Assembly (NCBI GenBank): GCA_963565915.1
Contig: OY751489.1
Coordinates: forward strand, 124,001 to 188,000
DNA length: 64,000 bases
Reading direction: 5' to 3'
Source: Entoloma clypeatum
Lineage: Eukaryota; Basidiomycota; Agaricomycetes; Agaricales; Entolomataceae
Within the stretch, counting starts at the first letter, position 1, and the number at the start of each line of letters is the position of its first letter. Made by a program: the position numbers and the translations under genes. The notes under the pieces were generated by a model. That model had not been told where the DNA came from and searched no databases. It was given only the letters and a program-made list of their open reading frames with translations. This document shows positions 56,701 to 64,000 of this stretch, piece by piece.

Positions 56701-59455
56701 TTCTGAAACTCAATAGTATGCACCATGCCAGTGACTTTGCCAAACACAACTCCTGATTTGATCTCTCTCAGGACTGCATTTTTCTTCAGCTCAAATACTC
56801 TGGAGACAATATCTGGACGGTCCTGTGACTTTTGCTTGGATCCATCTGGCAGTGTGAACAGAGCATTTGTGATTTCCTCCCAGTTTGGATTGGCTGTCAT
56901 GGTACAAAAGACATGAGGGACCAATAGGAGTCGGCACAGAGCCATAGAGTCCTGAAATGACTGATTCAACTGTCGTTCGCTTCCCATGAAAGAAGAGGGC
57001 AGAATTATCCGTTGACCATGATTTGCCAAGTTGAGATTCTGGTCATTGTCCCCATGTGCTGCATCCTGCAAGCCCTGATAGACATCTGCTCGCAATCTCT
57101 TTTGATTGTGGAAGCACCAAGCCAAGAGATTCTGTTGATGGGAGGCCCAGGCATCAACAATAAACTGTTGAAACAACTTTCCACAAAGAAACATTGGAGG
57201 CTGTTCTCGAAGTGGCACATCCTTTGGTTGGAGATGATATGCATAATAGCAGCGTTCACTGACAAATTTGCTCCGTGTCTGACCCTCAGCACCAGGATGG
57301 ATGGGAAGCTTTGGATGCCAGCCATATTGGCCAGAGGGAAATAGAAGGACATAGTGGAGAGGAGAATAGAGAGGATGGAGGTTGCTCATTTCTTTCAGAC
57401 GACCATCCCTGAAGCGCAACACAATGTCTCTGTCACTTTTTGGCTGGATCAAACTGTCGCCTGGAATAATAGCAGCAATTTCATTGGCATCGTTGGGCAG
57501 ATTGTATCTCCTGGGATCCATGCCATCAGCTGTGAGAATGAGACGGACATTGTGCTGTTCCTCAGGTGGCTTCTCATTCATGATTTGCCATGCCTGCTTA
57601 TAGCGCTCAACATATGGATTGTCCCGGTGCAGCATAGCCTGAAGCTCAGCAATGATGGTTGCATCCAGATTGATGTTGTGTGCTCCACGCATTTGTAGCT
57701 GTTCGTCGGCATCATAGATGTACATCTGGGCATAGGATGGTACCAAATCACCCCTTGGCACCAAGGCGCCAGATAGATGGTGTAGTTCTCCCTGAATCCG
57801 AAAGCTGTAGGGTCCAGATCCATTGACAACTGCCAGATCAAGCTTGACACCCAGAGAAGTAAATGCAAAGGCAGCATTGTACTGGCGAATGTTCTTTTTA
57901 AAGCGGCTTGAAAATTGATGGATGCCAGATAGAAAGCGCCATAGTTCCTCAGGTGCACGTTGATAGGGTGTGAGCTGGATTTGCCCCTGAAGACAGCACA
58001 TGCCAAACCTTGGATTATTTCTGGTGGACTTGGATAGCTTCTCTGCATCGAAGTGAAGTGCATGGCAATAGCTGCATACAACATTCATGAGCCCCAAGTC
58101 CTGCCGATCAGGCTCAACATCATAGGAAACACGACCTCTGGGAAATGGGAGTGGCCAGTTGTGTCCATAAATATTCTGCAGTGGTGCAGGAGGTGCTTGG
58201 TTGTTCCCATCTGTCTCTGGAGGTTGTTGCTGCTCCAAATCATCATTACCACCACCACCACCATCAATATTCTGTTGATAATCATTCTGAGCCTGCTGCT
58301 GGTCTGGAGTGACTTCATTCTGATTTTCATTTTCCAGTGCCTCAGCTGCCAGTCGTCAACGTTCCAATCGAGCCAAATCTGCCTGGTGAGCCAACTGTGC
58401 CTGCTCCTCATCAAGGATCCGTTGAGCTAACCGTTCATCCTCATCTATCTGGTTTTGCTGTGGATTATCAGCATCGGGATCATAGGCAGCCTGTCGTTCA
58501 GCCTCAACAGTCCGAAGATATGCCATGTGTCTGGCTGCAATTTCAGCATTCTGTCGCTCCCGCTCTGCATGGACTGAGAGCAGTCTTTGTTCAGTTTGTA
58601 ATGCAATAGCCTGCTGTTGTTCCTGCAGCCTCAACTCCTGTTGCCGCAGTTGATCCTCCCGCAACTGGATCTGACGTCTTTGTTCCTCCTGCAATGCCAA
58701 CTGCCGTTGTTGAGCCATCAGCTGCATTTGATGCCTCTGGTTCTCCTTCTCCAATCGAATTTGTCTTTGATACTCCTCCTCCAATTGAAGCTGTCTCTGT
58801 CTCTGAATTTCTGCCTCCAATTCAAGTTGTCTCTGCTGTTCCTGGGCTACATTCTCAGCATGGCGTCTCTGTTGTTCCTGAGCCAATAACAGAGTATTAT
58901 ATCTCTGCTGCTCAGATCTTTGTCTAAACTCCTCTTGCAGTTGCTGAAGTGATGGTTGTTGGTGCATAGATGGACGGCCTCTTTGGGGTGGTAATGGCAA
59001 AGGTGGAGGAACAGGAAGAGCATGTTGCAAGGGTGCATTCCAATTGTCTGGTATTCGGGTCTCAGGAATCAATGCAGCAACAGATAGTTGGTGGATAGGA
59101 GGTATATAGGTTTGAGGTATCACTGCTGCAGGACCCAACAGATTGGCTGGTCCAACAGGCAAACGGTGAATGGGAGGAATATATGTCTCTGGAATCAAAG
59201 CAGCCATCATCGTTCCAAAGTTTGGCTGAGGTGGAACAGGGAATGGAGGTTGTGACACATTCCTGGATTGATTTCGCCGATGGTCTGGATCAGTCATCTG
59301 ATTGCGCTGATAACGTTCTGCAGCACGGGCAGCATGGCGGGCAGTTTCAGGAGTGACAGGAGAAGCAGGACGTGATGGGCCAGCAGGAGGGGTGAAAGAC
59401 CTAATCAGATGTGAATAAACAGAATTCAGAGACAACATATCCAAATAACATACAT
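53775..59455 (-). pseudogene. Helitron_2 RepHel protein, one nonsense codon, otherwise complete
   Basis: Exons read from 59455: the start codon is split by intron 59401-59453. A Pro-rich then Gln/Arg/Glu-rich coiled-coil N-terminus (to about 58360) is followed, after TGA 58356-58358, in the same frame by the Helitron-like N domain (CSYCHALHFDAEKLSKS; RQYNAAFAFTSLGV). The Rep domain has HUH motif GLPHMHLL near 56685. Introns 56334-56385 and 56248-56315 follow. The last exon has the two-Tyr motif YIHKYIRKG near 56150 and a PIF1-like helicase: GGGGGKT near 55090, WDEVPMQHKN near 54855, and NKSQGQGLEKVGL and LYVGLSRC near the end. The TGA probably arose from CGA. It acts in the nucleus on single-stranded ends of this and related Helitrons. 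Confidence 0.9.
59401..59453 (-). other. Intron splitting the Helitron_2 start codon
   Basis: The donor GTATGT follows ...CTGCCAT, a CTGAT branch-like site lies near the end, and the acceptor TTAG is followed by GTCTTTCACC. Splicing gives ATG TCT TTC, in frame with the long ORF; the unspliced ATG opens only nine codons. Confidence 0.6.
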
Positions 59456-60409
59456 GGCAGAATTGATTCAACAGTTAAATTTGGAGATAGAGCCTTGCAG
59501 CAGATGCAGAAAAAGCGAATACAACCACTTGCAGTGAGAACGGTCTGGGTCACTCAAATCCAAACCCACGACCGCGCTGTGTATATCACAGCCTTGTCAA
59601 GTACGGTATTTCGGCAGAGTCGGGCTCAACGTTACTCCAGCCTCTCAGACGTCCCAGTCCAACGTACTTTGTCTCACGAATAGGCTGTACCCTGGTGACA
59701 CAAAAAATCGTGCTCGCAAAATGAGCGTTGCGATCTTGCTTGTGGCCAGAAAAGAGAAGGGAAGAGAAATACTATCACACCTTTGCAATGAAATCCAAAA
59801 GTGAAATCGGTTCAAGCAGCAACAGTTGAAATGGAGACAAAATCAGTTGTAAGAACAACTCAATCTCCCTGTATACTGCAGTCCAGAGAGAGGTCCAAAA
59901 AAACAACTGGCAGACACCTCTTTCAAGGAAGCCAGGGACCCAGGACTTCTCTGGACTTCACCTTGATCAACAATGAAGGTCACTGCACAGGGGACAATAC
60001 CTGCTCAAGGAGAGGAGAGGAAGATGGTGGGGGATTGAGAAAAAGAAAGGCAGAAATGATGTTTTCCTCATGGTGAACACATGTTTTCCTCATGTTTTGA
60101 TGTCTCAAGGTCCAAAAGGGGAACACCCCTTGATGCAGGGCCCCATCCATCAAGAACCAGCCACCATCAAGGGTCGACGAAAATCCAGGGGCCATCGGAA
60201 AGAAGGTTTGTCGTGCCCACAGGAAAAAAGGTTCGCGCTGCGCGCTCACCATGAGGGGAGGACGAAAAGCTGACCAATTTCTTATGTAATTTTACATAAG
60301 TCTTACATAAAACTTACATAACTTTTTTTCAGTCTTGGTCATACTATTCCCACTGTTGTCAAAATGTCAAGCAACCACTTTCCCACCTTCCCTCCCATTA
60401 GTAGTATAG
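59456..60409 (-). other. Helitron_2 5' noncoding region
   Basis: Leader of the RepHel gene, with no convincing gene. 60190-60409 is shared with Helitron_3 (61770-62012), including GGAAAAAAGGTTCGC, GAGGACGAAAAGCTGACCAA and TCCCATTAGTAGTATAGA. Confidence 0.6.
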
Positions 60410-62012
60410 ACGAGCTTATTAACCCGTGCTTCGCTACGGCAGTGAGCATTGCTCGCGGTGCTCGCAAAGGCTCACAACCGTTGAGCTTCGCACAGGTCAC
60501 AGCTCGTTGGGGGCTGCCGCCCCCAAACCCCTGCTGCGAGTTTTTGTGCTCGCCAAGGCTCGCCATATCCTATTTCTAGGATCCCCCCCCCCTCCAGGGG
60601 GAGGGGGTGGGGGGTGGAGTTCATTGAACTTATTCTTTTAACCTTGGCACTCGCCAAGGCTCCTGCTTGTATACAATTTTTGTGCTCACCAAGGCTCACA
60701 GAGTAAGTATCTTTACACAATGTGTTATGGCGCTCGGACCTGTGGCCCTCGCTTGTCTGGTGGAATAGTAACACTTTACGCAATGTGTCATGGCACTCGC
60801 CAAGGCTCACAGAGTAAGTATCTTTATGCAATGTGTCATGCCGCTCGGACCTGCGGCCCTCGCTTGTCTGGTGGAATAGTAACACTTTACGCAATGTGTC
60901 ATGGCACTCGCCAAGGCTCACAGAGTAAGTATCTTTACACAATGTATTATGGCGCTCAGACCTGCGGCCCTCGCTTGTCTGGTGGAATACTAACACTTTA
61001 CACAATGTGTCATGGCGCTCAGACCTGCGGCCCTCGCTTGTCTGGTGGTATAGAAATACTTTACACAATGTCAGCCCTTGCTTGTGGGGCACTAAGGTAA
61101 TATTTTATGCAATGTCTAATGGTGCTCAGACATGCGGCCCTTGCTTGTGGCGCAGTAAGGTAATACTTTACACAATGTGTTATTGCGCTCAGACCTGCGG
61201 CCCTCGCTTGTGGGGCACTAAGGTAATACTTTACACAATATGTCATGGCGCTCAGACCTGTGGCCCTCGCTTGTCTGATGGTATATGAATACTTTATGCA
61301 ATGTCTTATAGCCCTCGGACCTGCGGCCCTCGCTTGTGGGGTAGTAAGGTAATATGGTCCTCAGACCTTCTGCCCTTGCTTATTTTGCCCTTGCCAAGGC
61401 TTTAATCTCAGTTGGGCTCGCCAAAGGCTCGCTGGTCTAACATATCTGTTTTTGGGCTCGGCAAGCCTCGCAAATCCATTTCTTCTCAGTTGGGCTCGCC
61501 AAAGCTCGCAGGATAGTAATACTTTATGCAATGTTTTATGGCACTCAGACCTGCGGCCCTCACTTGTGGGGCAGTAAGGTAATATGGTCCTCAGACCTCC
61601 TGCCCTTGCTTATTCTGCACTAAATGTCCTCACACCTCCTGCCCTTGCTTGTGTGCCAGCCTCAAACAACCAAAAATGCGCCACACACCCCCAAAGCAAT
61701 CCAAAATTCGCAGCCATGTCCAACCAACCCAAATATGGCAATCTTGATGGGAGCCATCAAAATCAGGAAAAAAGGTTCGCACTCCGTGCTCACACAGGAA
61801 ATAAGGTTCGTGCTCCGCACTCACCCCATGGGAGGACGAAAAGCTGACCAATTCTGACCAATTTCTTTGTCATGCTGAGTCACAATCTAGATTCTTACCT
61901 AAACCTTACATAATTTTGTTGCATTCTTGGTCAGAATTGGTCAGACTTTTCTCACTATTGTCAAAATGTCAAGCAACCACCTTCCCACCTTCCCTCCCAT
62001 TAGTAGTATAGA
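60410..62012 (-). mobile_element. Helitron_3: non-autonomous Helitron (1.6 kb) abutting Helitron_2
   Basis: The 5' end TCTATACTACTAATGGG is at 62012, preceded by host A; the 3' end ...TTAATAAGCTCG is at 60410, followed directly by the TC of Helitron_2. It shares both end blocks with Helitron_2 but has no Rep or helicase coding. The centre is filled by degenerate tandem repeats. Confidence 0.85.
60640..61640. repeat. Degenerate tandem repeats in Helitron_3
   Basis: The core GACCTGCGGCCCTCGCTTGT recurs about every 63 bp (for example near 60738, 60849, 60959, 61022, 61193, 61255, 61318 and 61549). Some units carry an extra block with CGCCAAGGCTCACAGAGTAA, giving a spacing near 110 bp. Units are linked by an AATACTTTACACAATGT string. 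The long frames here (GAQTCGPRL repeats) are a by-product of the periodicity. Confidence 0.8.
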
Positions 62013-62398
62013 TAACCTAATTTTGTCAATTTCCCCGTAGGGTCCCTCCAATGACATGTGTTCTTATCCCCAACATATGCGCGAGCCCCTGGGCCTCGGT
62101 ACCAGAAAGGGCACCTCTCGATATCGGCTGCAGAGCTTGAAGCGGAGATAACAGCATTTTTGAGGTTGACACAGGGAAGGCCGTGTTTCCACAATATGGC
62201 GTGCTAAACTTCCGACGGAAGTTGACTAGCTGCTTGTAGGCATAATCTTATAGTGTACGTATATATGGGGGCGATGGGAAGGACGCTGCGGTACACTAAT
62301 ACTAATGAATAGTTCCACCAATGCACCGGCATAGGTATAAAAGTCGTTACAATGTCTTCTAATTGAGAAGTGTATAAATCCAAAAAACATTGGCCATT
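62013..62398. other. Spacer between Helitron_3 and GDA1
   Basis: No gene is seen. It probably includes the GDA1 3' untranslated region near its right end. Confidence 0.45.
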
Positions 62399-63940
62399 CT
62401 ACACCCGGCACGTCACTTCGCCCGCACCGACGAGCTCCAACACCGCACCCAAACACCAGCCAAGCTCTGTCCCCGCAATCTTCTTCTCCATCTTCACCTC
62501 CCGTTTATCTTCAAACTCGTATCCAAGCCGCAGCAGCCCGTACATGAAGGTCAGGTCGAGGCAGTACTCCGGCCGCCCTTCGAGCTCTTCCATGGCTTCC
62601 GGGAAGGACCCCCAGCGTTCCACCCAGGCGGAGTGTCCGCGGCACACGGTGGAGGCGAGAGAGGCAAAGGTGGCAACAGTTATGGGGAAAGACGACAATG
62701 CAGACGACGAGGAGGAAGAAGGGTACAAAAGGGGATGGAGCCGGTCGTAAAAGTAGGACAGCAACAGGACCTTGCCCGTTGCGAACGTATCAAGGAGCGA
62801 CGGCTGGTACACGCCATTGAACGAGCACGGTTTGACCTCGCAGATCCTGTTTTCACCGACATCAATTCAATCTCTCGCCCCACACAAAGCCACAAACCGG
62901 GAAACTCACGCATCTTTAGCCATCACGAGCTCGACCACCCTCTTACATGCCTCGAACCCGCCCACCTCCTCCCCTCCCATCGTCACATTTCGCTTCCCGC
63001 CGGTCTTCGGATCCTCCACCTCCACCACCCGCCTCGTCCCACGGCTCAAGCACGGATTCCCCACCACCACCGCCGCCGCCTCCTCCTCCGTGTCCGCCCC
63101 ACCGGTCCGGATCGACGCCATAAAGTCCACAAGCTGGTGTACGTGGCGCCTGGCCCGCATGAGGCCGTAGCCGAGATACGAGTGCTGGTACAACACGTGT
63201 GTCTTCCCCGCAAACGCGAGGTCGTACCGGTGCTCGCCGTCCAGGAACGTCGAGTCGGGCTTGGAGAACGCCGGCTCGAACGCGATCTGGGTCGACGCCC
63301 CGCCTAGGTCCAGGACGGCGTACGTCCCCGCCGGCGCTGTCCCCGCAGGAGCGTCGTGTGCGGCACTGCCACCACCGCCGCCGATGTTTCCCAACAGGTA
63401 ATTGGCCGTGATCCACGCGTACACGCCCTCCTCCTTCCCGTCCATGATCTCCACAGCCCGCTTCGCGGAGAGATGGAAGGGGTATTCTGTCCTCAACCGG
63501 TCTTCGACCGCGTCTAGGATGTCCTGGCTCTGTGTATGCGGCAGCTGCCGCAGCCCTGCGGTCGCTTTCACGGCTACGGGTGTGCAGTTCCGCAGGTGCT
63601 CCGGGACGACACGGAGGGCGGTGGTCATGAGGGGGTCAAGGGACTTCGCAGCACCGAGTGGCGAGCCGGCAAAGGAGGACAGACCGGGCTGGGTCATGTT
63701 GAATACCTCGTATTCGTAGGTGGGTGAGGGCGGGCGGCAGTTGTTGAATTTGTAGACGTGGATGCGGGAGCCGGTGGAGCCGGCGTCGACGATGAGGGCG
63801 TATTGGACGAGGGGCAAGGAAGCGTCGTGTGGGGCTTCACAAGCGGTGGTTTTGGATAGGTCGGGGTCGGTTTCGAAGGATGTGGCAGCGAGGCCGATGG
63901 TCCCTGCTGCTGCTGGTGTTTCTGGTTTTATCTCATGGGC
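62399..63940 (-). CDS. GDA1: Golgi guanosine-diphosphatase-like protein (GDA1/CD39 family), N-terminus not resolved
   Basis: Two exons: 63940-62910 (5' boundary uncertain) and 62846-62399, joined across intron 62847-62909 (GTGAGT...ACAG, 63 nt), giving AKDA-ICEVKPCSFNGVYQ. The apyrase conserved regions are visible: VDAGSTGSRIHVYKF (ACR1), KATAGLRQLP (ACR2), EEGVYAWITANYLLG (ACR3), VLDLGGASTQIAFE (ACR4) and GWCLGAVLEL (ACR5). In yeast the enzyme hydrolyses GDP to GMP in the Golgi lumen, which allows exchange for GDP-mannose. Upstream of ACR1 the frame is open to TAA at 63941-63943 with no clear ATG, so the exon with the cytosolic tail and membrane anchor probably lies further right, outside the window. 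All key residues seen are intact. It is the only clearly conserved host gene here. Confidence 0.93.
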
Positions 63941-64000
63941 TTACACCTCCAGTCAACATTGCTGTACTTGAAAGAACCGCTTTATTTAACTCACTATTAT

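Larger units (their letters stand above)
53407..60409 (-). mobile_element. Helitron_2: autonomous-type Helitron (7.0 kb)
   Basis: The 5' end in sense is TCTATACTACTAATGGG at 60409 downward; the 3' end ...TTAATAAGCTCG is at 53407, followed by host T. The 5' terminal block (about 220 bp) recurs at the start of Helitron_3 and the 3' terminal block (about 160 bp) recurs at its end. That defines both termini independently. It encodes one RepHel gene with a single in-frame TGA. It abuts Helitron_3 exactly. Confidence 0.88.

Noticed and set aside
60720..61288. Repeat-protein-like frames with GAQTCGPRL units
   Set aside because: They follow from a tandem DNA repeat inside a non-autonomous Helitron; frames on both strands are open.
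60640..61640. Regularly spaced repeats resembling a CRISPR array
   Set aside because: The sequence between repeats is itself repeated, there are no cas genes, and the setting is a fungal genome.
62390..63307. Long plus-strand frame opposite GDA1 (305 codons)
   Set aside because: It is the GC-rich shadow of a clearly conserved gene on the other strand and has no domain.

Overview
The window looks like a transposon-dense stretch of a filamentous basidiomycete (probably Agaricomycete) genome. The reasons are short introns (about 49-68 nt) with GTATGT/GTAAGT/GTGAGT donors and TTAG/ACAG acceptors, Tf1-like chromovirus and Ty1/copia elements, Helitrons, and one recognisable host gene, a Golgi GDA1/CD39-family nucleoside diphosphatase at the right edge. 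All calls are from reading the sequence; no database search was run.

Layout. 1-10.8 kb is a three-level nest on the minus strand: a degraded DDE transposase gene is cut by a Ty1/copia element (Copia_1), which is cut by a Ty3/gypsy element (Gypsy_1) that runs off the left edge. 10.8-12.3 kb holds a tRNA-like sequence that seems to be split by a solo LTR. 12313-25452 is an old plus-strand copia (Copia_2, TSD ACAAG) carrying a second gypsy (Gypsy_2, 17022-23584) in its coding region and a 1.1-kb solo LTR inside its 3' LTR. 25602-31385 (Copia_3, TSD TATAA) and 37865-43641 (Copia_4, TSD GGATC) are young full-length minus-strand copias. Copia_4 has an uninterrupted 1575-codon polyprotein and LTRs that look identical, and it splits a multi-exon host-type gene in frame (37694-37864 plus 43647-46399). 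Between Copia_3 and Copia_4 lie a retroelement-like tail with a GNRA hairpin and poly(A), gene remnants, a tRNA-Glu-like gene and a small intron-containing gene. 47.1-53 kb is a decayed Helitron (Helitron_1). 53407-62012 is a head-to-tail pair of Helitrons (autonomous Helitron_2 and non-autonomous Helitron_3) that abut with no base between them. GDA1 closes the window.

How parts work together. The copia family has an internal initiator-tRNA-Met (half-tRNA) primer site lying inside a predicted leader intron that starts in U5, so spliced mRNA would lose the primer site. The gypsy family shows the layout of Tf1-type self-priming: 11 nt at the predicted transcript start are complementary to the sequence next to the 5' LTR. 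It also has a -1 gag/pol overlap, a C-terminal chromodomain and a small ORF after pol. Sibling comparison shows that most nonsense mutations are CGA to TGA changes, which suggests that cytosine methylation and CpG deamination drive element decay here.
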